A stretch of DNA of 64,000 nt from the NCBI RefSeq assembly GCF_019468465.1, contig NZ_CP080519.1, positions 6,937,001 through 7,001,000 on the forward strand, read 5' to 3'. The translations under genes and the position numbers were made by a program. This document shows positions 17,375 through 29,300 of this stretch, piece by piece. Source of the DNA: Amycolatopsis sp. DSM 110486 (GTDB lineage: Bacteria > Actinomycetota > Actinomycetes > Mycobacteriales > Pseudonocardiaceae). The notes beneath the pieces are model-generated. The model had not been told where the DNA came from and searched no databases. It was given only the letters and a program-made list of their open reading frames with translations. Position 1 is the stretch's first letter. Each line of letters starts with the position of its first letter.

Positions 17375-20300
17375 ATGGCGAACACCGAGCAACTCGTCGC
17401 TTATCTGAAGCAGGTCACCGGCGACCTGCAGGAGGCCCGCCGCCGCGTCGCCGAACTGGAGGACGCGGCCGACGGCCCGATCGCCGTGGTCGGGATGGGC
17501 TGCCGGTTCCCCGGTGGGGCCGACTCCCCGGAGCGGCTCTGGGACCTCGTCGACACCGGTGTCGACGCGATCTCCGACTTCCCCGCCGACCGGGGCTGGC
17601 AGACGGCGCACCTGGGCGACGGTGTCCGCAAGCAAGGCGGGTTCCTCTACGACGCGGCCGAGTTCGACCCTGCGTTCTTCGGGATCTCGCCGCACGAGGC
17701 CCTCGCGATGGACCCGCAGCAGCGTCTGGTGCTGGAGACGGCGTGGGAGGCCCTCGAAAACGCGGGGATCGACCCGGAGACCCTGCGCGGCACCGCGACG
17801 GGGGTCTTCGTGGGAGCCGCCAACCAGCACTACGGCCCGGCCGACGCCGAGGCGCTGCAGCTGGTGCGGGGCCACGTGCTGACCGGCGGCACGACCAGCG
17901 TCGCGTCGGGCCGGCTGGCCTACGTCCTCGGTCTCGAGGGGCCGGCGGTCACGGTGGACACCGCCTGCTCGTCCGCCCTGGTCGCGCTGCACCTCGCGGT
18001 GCGCTCGCTGCGCGCGGGGGAGAGCACGTTCGCCTTCGCCGCCGGCGCGGCCGTGATGGCCGATCCCGGGCTGTTCGCCGAGTTCGCCCAGCAGGGCGGT
18101 CTCGCCGGCGACGGGCGCTGCAAGTCCTTCGCCGCGAACGCCGACGGCACCGGCTGGAGCGAAGGCGCCGGTGTGCTCGCGCTCTGCCGCCTCGAGGACG
18201 CCCAGCGGCTCGGGCACCCCGTGCTCGCCGTGATCGCCGGCAGCGCGGTGAACTCCGACGGCGCCTCCAACGGCCTGACCGCGCCCAACGGCCCTTCGCA
18301 GCAGCGCGTGATCCGCGCGGCGCTGCAGGACGCCGGGCTCGGCCCCGGGCAGATCGACGTCGTCGAGGCCCACGGGACCGGCACCCGCCTCGGGGACCCC
18401 GTGGAGGCGCAGGCGCTGATCGCGACCTACGGCGCCGCGCGGACCGCTGCGGAACCGCTGTGGCTCGGGTCGGTCAAGTCGAACATCGGGCACAGCCAGG
18501 CGGCCGCCGGCATGGCGGGTGTCATCAAGATGGTCCAGGCGATGCGGCACGGCACCCTGCCCCGGACGCTGCACGCCGACGAGCCCACCACGCAGGTGGA
18601 CTGGACCACTGGCACGGTGCGGTTGCTGACCGAGGCCCGCCCGTGGCCGCGGACCGGCCGGCCGCGCCGCGCGGCGGTGTCCGCGTTCGGCATCAGCGGC
18701 ACCAACGCCCACGTCGTTCTCGAGCAGGCGCCGGATTCCGCCGATACCGCCGCCGTGCCTTCGGTGCGGCTTTCCGGCGAGGGGCAGGCGCTGCCGATCG
18801 GTGGCGACGAGGTGGCCGGCTCAGCCGCGCAGGTCCCGGCCGGTACTCCGGTACCCCTGCCGCCGGGGTACCGGCTGCCGTTCGTCTTCTCGGCGCGGGG
18901 CGAAGACGCGCTCCGCGGGCAGGCCCGCCGCCTGGCCGCACTGCTCGACCAGCGCTCCGGCACCGAGCTCGCCGACCTGGCCACGTCGCTCGTGACGACC
19001 CGCGCCCGCCTCACCGACCGCGCGGTCGTGGTCGCGGACGGCGCCGAGGATCTTCGCTCGGCGCTGGCGTCGGTCGCCGAAGGGCGGCCGGACCCGCGGG
19101 TCCGGCGAGGCCGGGCGGGTTCGCCCGGTGGGCTCGCGTTCCTCTTCACGGGCCAGGGCTCGCAGCGCGCCGGAACCGGCGCCGAGCTGGCGGAGCTCGA
19201 CCCGGTGTTCGCCGCGGCGTTCGACGAGGTGTGCGCGGCGTTCGGCGGCGAGCTCGGTGAACCGCTGCGGCCGCTGGCGTTCGGCAGTCCGGGGGCCGGG
19301 CCGCTAGACGACACCCGGTACGCGCAGCCCGTGTTGTTCGCCCTGGAGGTGGCGCTGTTCCGGGTGCTGGAGCACTGGGGGGTGCACCCGGATTTCCTGC
19401 TGGGGCACTCGATCGGCGAGCTGAGCGCCGCGCACGTGGCCGGGGTGCTGTCCCTGCCCGACGCGGCCCGGCTGGTCGCCGCCCGCGGCCGGCTCATGAG
19501 CGCGCTGCCAGTGGGCGGAGCGATGGTCGCCGTCGAGGCCGCCGAGGCGCGGATGCTCGAACTGCTGGCCGCCGAGGGCGGCGGTGAGCCGGTGTCGATC
19601 GCCGCGGTGAACGGTCCCGAATCCGTGGTCCTGTCCGGAGCCGAGGACGCCGTGCTGCGCCTGGCCGGCCTCGCCGCGGCACAGGGGCTGCGCACCCGGC
19701 GGCTGCGGGTGAGCCACGCGTTCCACTCGCCCCTGATGGAGCCGATGCTGGCCGAGTTCCGGGCCGTCGCGGAAACGCTGGCGTTCCGGTCGCCGCGGAT
19801 CCCCATCGTGTCCGGCGTGACGGGCCGACCCCTGGCGGATGAGCTCTGCCGGGCGGACTACTGGGTCACCCACGCCCGTGAGGCGGTCCGGTTCCACGAC
19901 GGAGTGCGGTTCCTCGCCGAGGCCGGAGTGAGCGCCTTCCTGGAGCTCGGCCCTGGCGGGGTGCTCACCGCGATGGCCCGGGACTGCCTCGGCGACTCCG
20001 TCGCGCTGACTGAGGCCACGCTCGTGCGCGACCAGGCCGAGCAGGCGTCGCTGCTCTCGGCCGTCGCCGGCCTGCACGTCCACGGGTCCGAAGTGGACTG
20101 GTCCACAGTGGTCGGTCGCGCCGGTGGCCGGCGCGTGGCTCTGCCGACCTACGCGTTCCAGCGCCGGCGGTACTGGCTGCCCGCGCACCAGCCCGACGTC
20201 TCGGGCACACCGGCGGCCGGCCGCGGAATCCGCTACCGCGAGGCGTGGGTGCCGATCACGCGGGACGACGGCCACCTGGCCGGAACGTGGGTGGCTGTGC

Positions 20301-23300
20301 TGCCCCGTGACGGCCGCGGCCTCCCGGCCGTCACGGGGGTGCTCGACGCCCTCGGCCGGCGAGCCGAGCGGCTGGTCAGGGTCGACGGGGCCGACGGGCT
20401 GGGCGAGGCGCTCCAGGCGCCGGCAGCCGGCGTTCTGTCGCTGCTCGCACTGGCGCCGGACACCGAGCCGCTCGGGCCGACGTCGGCCGTGCTCGAAGCG
20501 CTCGACTCGGCAGGCGCCGACATTCCACTGTGGATTATCACCGCCTCGGCCGTGGTGGCCACCGCCGACGACCGGGCCGTCGAGCCCGGGCAGGCGAGTC
20601 TCACCGGCGTGCTCCGCGGCCGGGGCGGCCTGGTCGACCTGCCGCCGGTCGCCGGCCGGCGCGACGCCGAGCTGCTCGTCTCGCTGCTCGCCGACCCGCG
20701 GGGCGAGGACGAGGTCGCGGTGCGCGCGGCCGGTCTCTTCGGCCGGCGCCTGTTGCCGGCCGGGGCACCGTCCGGCGCGGATCCGTTCGGCCGGGCCGGC
20801 GGCACCGTGCTCGTGACCGGCGACCTGGGCGGGTTCACCCCCGACGTGCTGGGCCGGCTGCGGGCCGACGGTCCCCGTCGGGTGCTGCTCGCGCTCCGGC
20901 CCGGCGCCGAGGTGCCGGCCGGTCTTCCCGAGGACGTCGAGGTGGCGCCTTGGCCGACCGGCGCCCCACGCCCTCCGGCGCTGGACACCGACCCCGTGCA
21001 CGTGGTGCTGCACCTGGAAAACCTGAGCCCGGACGGGTCCGCGCGGCCTGGCCCCGACGAGGTGGCGGAGCGCACCGCGCTCGCCGAACTGGCCGCGACG
21101 TGGCCCGGCCTCGACGCGTTCCTCGTGTTCTCCACGGTCGCCGGGATCTGGGGCGGCGCCGGCGATCCGCGGCACCTGGCCGCACACACCCGCCTCGCGG
21201 CCCTGGTGCACCGTCGCCGGCTCGCCGGGCAGCCCGCCTGCCTCGTCGCGTGGGGCCCGTTCGCGGGTTCCGGTGAGCGAGCCGGCGCCGCGGGTCTCGT
21301 GCCGATGGAGCCCGCCCGCGCGCTCGGCGAGATCAACGCGGCCGGGGACGCGGTCCAGGTGATCGCCGACGTCGACTGGCCGGCGTTCCACCCGACGTTC
21401 GCCGCTCTTCGGCCGCGCCCGCTCGTGTCTCTGCTCGACGAGGTCCGCGCTCTGCCGGCCGCGCCGGCGCCACGGCCGGGACCGCTCACCGGCCTGCCGG
21501 CGGGCGAACTCGACGGCCGCCTGCTCACCGTCGTCCGGACGGCGGCCGCGCTGGTGCTCGGCCACCCGTCCGCGGACGCCGTGCCACCTGAGAGCCGGTT
21601 CCAGGAACTGGGTTTCGACTCGCTGCTCGCCGTCCGGTTCCGTGACGCCCTGGCCGAGGCGACCGGGCTGGCGGTGCCGGCGACGGTCGGCTACGACCAC
21701 CCGACCCCGCTCGCCGTCGCCACGTTCCTCGGCGATCTCGTGCGCGGCGCCGACAGCGCCGACGGCGCCGACGAGCGCCCCACCCCGGCCGTGCACAGCG
21801 GCGACCCGATCGCGGTCGTCGCGATGGCCTGCCGGTACCCGGGCGGCGTGACCGCGCCGGAACAGTTGTGGGACCTCGTGTCCGACGGGCGCGACGCGAT
21901 CGGGCCGTTCCCGGCCGATCGTGGCTGGGACCTGCGCGAGCTGCGGCAGGCCGGGGACGCCGAAGCGGGCCGTGCGCTGCCGCTCAAGGGTGGTTTCCTG
22001 GCCGGCGCCGCGGAGTTCGACGCCGCCTTCTTCGGTATCTCGCCCCGCGAGGCGACCGCGATGGATCCGCAGCAGCGGGTGTTGCTGGAGGTCTGCTGGG
22101 AGTCGCTCGAACGAGCCGGGCTCGACGCGGGCGCGCTGCGCGGCAGCCGGACCGGTGTGTTCGTCGGCGTCGCCGGCTCCGACTACCAGGGCGTGCTGGA
22201 CCGGGCCACCGGGGCCGACGGCCACGCGATGACCGGCACCGCCTCGAGCGTCGTGTCCGGCCGGGTGAGCTACACGTTCGGCTTCGAAGGCCCGGCGCTG
22301 ACGGTGGACACCGCGTGTTCGTCGTCGCTGGTGGCCATCCACCTCGCCGCCCGCGCGCTGCGGGCCGGCGAGTGCGACCTCGCGCTCGCGGGCGGCGTCA
22401 CCGTGATGAACACGCCGGGTGGTTTCCTCGAGTTCGCCCGCCAGGGTGGCCTCGCGCCCGACGGCCGCTGCAAGTCGTTCGCCGCCACCGCGGACGGGAC
22501 GGGCTGGTCCGAAGGTGCCGGAGTGCTTGTGCTGCAACGGCTTTCCGACGCCCGGCGCGACGGCAACCGGGTGCTGGCCGTGATCGCCGGCAGCGCGCTG
22601 AACTCCGACGGCGCGTCCAACGGCCTCACCGCCCCGAACGGGCCCGCGCAGCAGCGTGTGATCCGCGCGGCGCTGGCCGACGCCGGCCTCCGTCCGTCCG
22701 ATGTGGACGCGGTGGAGGCCCACGGCACGGGCACCGTGCTCGGCGACCCGATCGAGGCGCAGGCGCTGCTCGCCACCTACGGCCGGGCCCGCGCGGACGA
22801 GCAGCCCCTCTGGCTCGGCTCCCTCAAGTCCAACATCGGGCACACCATGGCGGCCGCCGGCGTCGGCGGCGTGATCAAGATGATCCTCGCGATGCGGCAC
22901 GGGCACCTGCCCGCCACCCTGCACGTGGACCAGCCGACCGGCAAGGTCGACTGGACGGCCGGGGCGGTCCGTCTGCTGACGGAGACCCGGTCGTGGCCGG
23001 AGACCGGGCGTCCGCGCCGCGCCGGCGTGTCGTCGTTCGGGATGAGCGGTACCAACGCGCACCTGGTGCTGGCGCAGCCCGACCCGGAGCCTGCAGCCGA
23101 TCCGGTGTCCGACACCGCTACGCCGGACGCCCCGGAAACCGTTCTGCCCTGGGTGCTCAGTGCCCGCTCGCCGGAGGCACTGGCCGGGTTGGCGGGACGG
23201 CTGACCGAAGAGGTCGCCGGCGGTGCGCTGGCGGACGTGCCGCCCGCGCTGCTCGGGCGGGCGCTGCTGGATTCGCGGACCCGGCTGGAGCACCGCGCGG

Positions 23301-26300
23301 TGGTCCTCGGCCGGGATCGCGCGCAGCTGCTCGACCGGCTCGCCCGGCTCGCGGTCGAGCCCGAGCCCGCCGGTGTGGTGCGGGGTGTCGCCTTGCCCCC
23401 GGTTCGCGGGCACGTCTGGGTGTTCCCCGGCCAAGGTGGCCAGTGGGCCGGGATGGCGGCCGCGCTGCTCGAAAGCTCGCCCGTGTTCGCGGTCCGCTGG
23501 GCCGAGTGCGAACGCGCGCTGGCGCCCTACCTCGAGCGGTCGCTCACCGAGCTGGCCGCGGCGGACGAGGGGTACCTGGCGGGCGGCCGGGTGGACGTGG
23601 TGCAGCCCGCGTTGTTCGCGATGATGGTTTCGCTCGCCGAGGTGTGGCAGTCGTTCGGAGTCGAGCCCGCGGCCGTCGTCGGCCACTCCCAGGGCGAGAT
23701 CGCCGCCGCGTGTGTGGCCGGGGTGCTGTCGCTCGAAGACGCCGCGAAGGTGGTCGCGCTGCGGGCCAAGGCTCTCACCGCGCTGGCGGGTGCCGGCGGC
23801 ATGATCTCGCTCGCCGCGCCGGTCGACGTCGTCGCCGAGCTCGTGGGCGCCTGGTCCGGGCGGGCTTCCGTGGCCGCGGTCAACGGCCCGGCCGCCGTCG
23901 TCGTGTCCGGTGAGCCGGCCGCGCTGGCGGAGATCCTCGCCGAGGCGGGCGAGCGCGGCATCCGCAACCGGCGGATCGACGTCGACTACGCGTCGCACTC
24001 CGCCCAGGTCGAGGTGATCCGGGACGAGGTCGAGTCGGTGCTGGCCGGCATCCGGCCCCGCCAGGGAACCGTGCCGTTCTTCTCGACCGTGACCGGCGAG
24101 TGGCTGGACGGGACCACAGCGGACGCCGCCTACTGGTACCGCAACCTGCGTGCGCAGGTGCGGTTCCACGAAGCCGTGGAAACGCTGATGGCCGAAGGGT
24201 TCCGCTCGTTCGTCGAGGTCAGTCCGCACCCGGTGCTGGGTGTCGCGATCACGGAGGCCGCGGACCTGGCCGAGCTCGAGACCGCCGTCGCGGGAACGCT
24301 GCGCCGGGACGACGGCGGGCTCGAGCGGATGCTCACCTCCGTGGCCGAGGTGTTCGTGGCCGGTGCCCCGGCCGACTTCTCACCGGTGCTGCCCGCGGCC
24401 GCCCGGCCATTGCCCGAGCTGCCGACGTATCCGTTCCAGCGCAGGCGGTTCTGGCCCGAAGGTGCGCCGGCGACCGCGACCGGCGACCCCGAGGACGCCC
24501 GGTTCTGGGAGCTGGTCGACGGCCTGGACGCCGAGAAGATGGCCGGCACCCTGGGGCTCGCGGACACCGCCCCGCTGAGCGAAGTGCTGCCGGCGCTCTC
24601 GTCGTGGCGGCGTGGCCGCCGCGATCAGGCCGCGCTCGACTCGTGGCGCTACGCCGAGACCTGGCAGCCGCTCCCGCCCGCGGCGGTGCGCGGCGGCCGG
24701 TGGCTGGTGGTGGTCCCGGACCGGCTCGCCGCCGACCCGGCGGTCACCGTCGTGCTGAGGGCCGTCCCGGACCACGTGCTCGTGCCGGTCGGGGCGGAAG
24801 ACGTCCGGACCGGTGGTGAAGGACCCGGCGGTGAAGAACACGGCGGTGAAGAACACGGCGGCGAAGGGAACACTGCCGCCGGCGCCCTCACGGAGCGGTT
24901 GCGCACCGCGTTGGCCGACCCGGCGATCACCGGAATCCTGTCGCTGACCGCGCTCGACACCGGCGCGCACCCGGCCGACGACGTGGTCCCGGCCGGGCTC
25001 GCACTCACTCTGGCGCTCGTCCAGGCCTTGGTGGACCTCGGCGCCGGCGTACCGCTGTGGTGCTGCACCGACGGGGCGGTCGGGGTGCCCGGCGACGGCG
25101 GCCCGCGCCGGCCCGAGCAGGCGGCGGCCTGGGCTCTCGGCCGGGTCGCCGCGCTCGAGCACCCCAAGCTGTGGGGCGGTCTGATCGACCTGCCCCGGCA
25201 CCTGGACCAGCCGGTGATCGACGGGCTCGCGGCTGCCCTCTGCCGGGAAGACGGTGAGGACCAGCTCGCCCTTCGCGAGGACGGCCTGTACGGCCGGCGC
25301 CTGACCCACGGCGACGGCGGTCGCGTCACCGGCGGCGGCTGGCGGCCGTCGGGCACGGTGCTGGTCACCGGGGGAACGGGCGCGCTCGGCCTGCGCGTCG
25401 CCCGGGCGCTCGCCGCCGGCGGGGCCGGGCACCTCGTCCTGATCAGCCGGAGCGGGGACGCCGCGCCGGGGGTCGCCGACCTGGTTGCCGAACTCGCCGG
25501 TGCACACGGCGTCGGGGTCACCGTCGCCGCCTGCGACACCGCCGACCGGACCGAGGTCGCGGCCGTCCTCGACCGCGTGCAGCGGGACTCCGGGCCGGTC
25601 ACAGCCGTGGTGCACGCGGCAGGCGCCGGCGTGCTGGGCCCGCTGGCCGAGGCGTCGTTCGCCGACCTGCGGACGGTGCTGGGCGCGAAGGTCGCCGGGA
25701 TCGAGAACGTCGAGGCGGCGCTGGAGACCGCCCGGCTGGAGGCGGTCGTGTACTTCTCGTCGATCACCGCCGTCTGGGGCGCGGGTGACCACGGGGCCTA
25801 CGCCGCGGCCAACGCAGTGCTCGACGCCCGCGCCCAGAGGCGGACGGCCGACGGCGTGCCGACCCTGTCGGTGGCCTGGGGCCCGTGGGCGGGTGGCGGC
25901 ATGGTCGCCGACGAGATCCACGACACCCTGCGCCGGCGCGGGCTGCCGGTGCTCGACCCCGACCTGGCGGTCGCCGGTCTGCTCCGCCTGCTGGCCGAGG
26001 GCAGCGGTGCCGCGATCCTCGCGGAGGTCGACTGGGCGCGGTTCGTGCCGGTGTTCACCTCCGGCCGCGCTTCCCGCCTGCTCGACGCCCTGCCCGAGGC
26101 CCAGCCCGAGCCGGAAGTCGCGGAAACCGGCCCGGTGGCGGGAAACACGACGCTGCGCCGGCTGTCCGAACTGGACGAATCCCAGCGGGTGCGCGCGCTG
26201 CGCGAGCTGGTTCGCGAACACACCGCCGCGGTCCTCGGCCACCCGGACGCGGCGGCCGTCGAGCCGCGGCGCGCGTTCTCCGACGCGGGGCTCGACTCGC

Positions 26301-29300
26301 TTACCGCCGTCGAGCTGCGTGACCGGCTGACCAAGGCCACCGAGGTCCGGTTGCCGACCACGGTCGTGTTCGACCACCCCACGCCCGTCGCCCTCGCCGC
26401 CTTCCTGGACCGGTTGGCGTTCGGTGCGCGAACCACCGCCGCGGCGCCGGGCCCGGCACGGATCGTGGCCAAGCCCGAGACCGCCGACCCGATCGCGATC
26501 GTCGCGATGAGCTGCCGGTTCCCGGGCGGCATCGACTCGCCGGAGCAGCTGTGGCAGGCGGTGTCCGGTGAAGCCGACCTCATCACCCCGTTCCCGGCCG
26601 ACCGCGGCTGGCCGCTGGGGAGCCTGTTCGATCCGGACCCGGACGCGCCCGGGACCAGCTACGTCGACCACGCCGGATTCCTGCGCGACGCCACGATGTT
26701 CGACCCGGAGTTCTTCGGCATCTCGCCTCGCGAGGCCGTGGCGATGGATCCGCAGCAGCGGGTGCTGCTCGAGACGGCGTGGGAGGTGCTGGAGCGCGCC
26801 GGGATCGACCCGAAGTCGTTGCGGGGCAGCCGGACCGGCGTCTACGTCGGCACGACGGACCAGGCCTACGGCGGCCGCCTGACGGCACCGGGCGCGGGCA
26901 TGGAGGGCTACCTGGCCACGGGTGGCTCGACCAGCGTCGCGTCCGGCCGGATCTCCTACCTGTTCGGCTTCGAAGGACCCGCGGTCAGCATCGACACGGC
27001 CTGCTCGGCTTCGCTCGTCGCACTGCACCTCGCCGCGGGGTCGCTGCGCAGCGGCGAGAGCGACCTCGCGCTCGCCGGTGGCGTGATGGTGATGTCGGAC
27101 CCGACGTCGTTCGTCGCCTTCAGCCGCCAGCGCGCGCTGGCCGCCGACGGGCGGTGCAAGTCGTTCGCCGCGGCGGCCGACGGGTTCACGCTGGCCGAAG
27201 GCGCCGGCCTGCTCCTGCTCGAACGGCTTTCCGACGCGCGCCGGCACGGCCATGAGGTCCTCGGGCTGGTGCGGGGGAGCGCGATCAACTCCGACGGCGC
27301 GTCCAACGGGCTCACCGCGCCCAATGGCCCGTCGCAGGAGCGGGTGATCCTCGGCGCGCTCGCCGACGCCGGGCTCGAACCGTCCGAAGTGGACGCTGTC
27401 GAAGCGCACGGCACCGGCACCCGGCTCGGCGATCCCATCGAGGCCCAGGCGCTGCTCGCGACCTACGGCCGGGCGCACTCCGCCGAGGCCCCGCTCTGGG
27501 TCGGGTCGGTGAAGTCCAACATCGGCCACACCCAGCACGCGGCCGGTGCCGCCGGGATCATCAAGATGGTCATGGCCATGCGCCACGCGACGTTGCCGCG
27601 GACCCTCCACGTCGACGCGCCGTCGCCGCACGTCGACTGGTCGGCCGGCGCGGTCGAACTGCTCACGGAGGCCCGGCCGTGGCCGGAGACCGGGCGCCCG
27701 CGCCGCTTCGGCGTGTCCTCGTTCGGAATCAGCGGCACCAACGCGCACGTGGTGCTGGAGCAGGCGCCGGCAGCCGAGCCGGAGCCGGCACCCGACCCCG
27801 TGGCGGAACCCGGACCGCTGCCCGTGGTCGTCTCGGCGCGCAGCCGGGCGGCGCTGGCCGAGCAGGCCGCACGCTTCTCGGCCCTGGTGACCGCGGATCC
27901 GGCCCTGCCTCCCGCCGACCTCGCGTTCTCCTCGCTGACCTCACGCGCGGTGCTGGACCACAGCGCCGTGCTGGTGGCCGAGGACCGCGACGAGCTGCTG
28001 GCCGGTCTGGCGCGCCTCGCCACACCGGACGGCTCGGACGTGATCCGGGAACGTTCCGCCGAGGGCGAGCTCGCCGTGGTGTTCGCCGGACAGGGTGCAC
28101 AGCGGACCGGGATGGGAAGCGTTCTGTACCAACGGTTCCCGGTGTTCGCCCGAGCCCTCGACGAGGTGTGCGCTCAGCTCGACCGGCACCTGCGGCGGCC
28201 ACTGCGGAACGTCATGTTCGCGAAGGCCGGCACCGAGGACGCGGCGCTGCTCGACCGGACCGAGTACGCCCAGTGCGCGCTGTTCGCGTTCGAGGTCGCG
28301 CTCTTCCGCCTCCTCGAACAGTGGGGCGTGCGCCCGGACGCGCTGCTCGGGCATTCGATCGGCGAGCTGACCGCGGCGCACCTCGCCGGCGTTTGGACGC
28401 TGGAAGACGCGGCTCGGGTCGTCGCCGCACGGGGCCGGCTGATGCAGGAGCTGCCGGCCGGAGGCGCGATGATCGCCGTCGCCGCCGCGGAGCCGGTGGT
28501 GCGCGAGTGCCTGGCCGGGCTCGCCGGGCAGGCGACGATCGCAGCCGTCAACGGACCCGAGGCCGTGGTCGTCTCGGGTGCCGAGGACGCAGTGCTCGCG
28601 GTCGCCGCCACCCTGGCGGAGCGCGGTGCCCGCACCCGGCGGCTGGCGGTCTCGCACGCGTTCCACTCGCCGCTGATGGAGCCGATGCTCGCGGAGTTCG
28701 CCGGGATCCTCACCGGCGTCGAGGCCGCCGACCCGGCGGTGGTGGTGATCTCCGACGTCACGGGCGAACCCGTGAAGGCCGGGCAACTGGCCGATCCGGC
28801 GTACTGGGTCGACCAGGTCCGCCGCGAGGTCCGGTTCGCCGACGGGGTCCGCACCCTGGTGTCCCGGGGCGTCACCACGTTCCTGGAGGCCGGCCCCGGG
28901 GCCGAGCTGACGGCCGCGGTGCTGTCGGTGGTCGAGGAACCGGTGGGCGCGCTCGCGTGCCTGCGCCGCGACGGGGACGAGGTGCGGGCCTTGTTCACCA
29001 CTCTCGGCCGGCTGCACGCCCGCGGCGTGGCCGTCGACGTTCCCGCGGTGTTCGAGGGCACCGGCGCCCGCCGGGTCGAGCTGCCGACGTACGCGTTCCA
29101 GCGCCGCAGGTTCTGGTTGCAGCGCGACCACGCGACGACGGATCCGGCGTCGGCCGGGCTCGCGGCGACCGGCCATCCGGTGTTCACGACGAGGGCCGAT
29201 CTCCCGGGCGGCGCCCGGCTCTACCACGGTCGCGTGACCGGTGCGGGGGAGGCGGACCTGACTGCGGCAGCGCTGTGGGTGGCCGCCGACCTCGGCTGCG

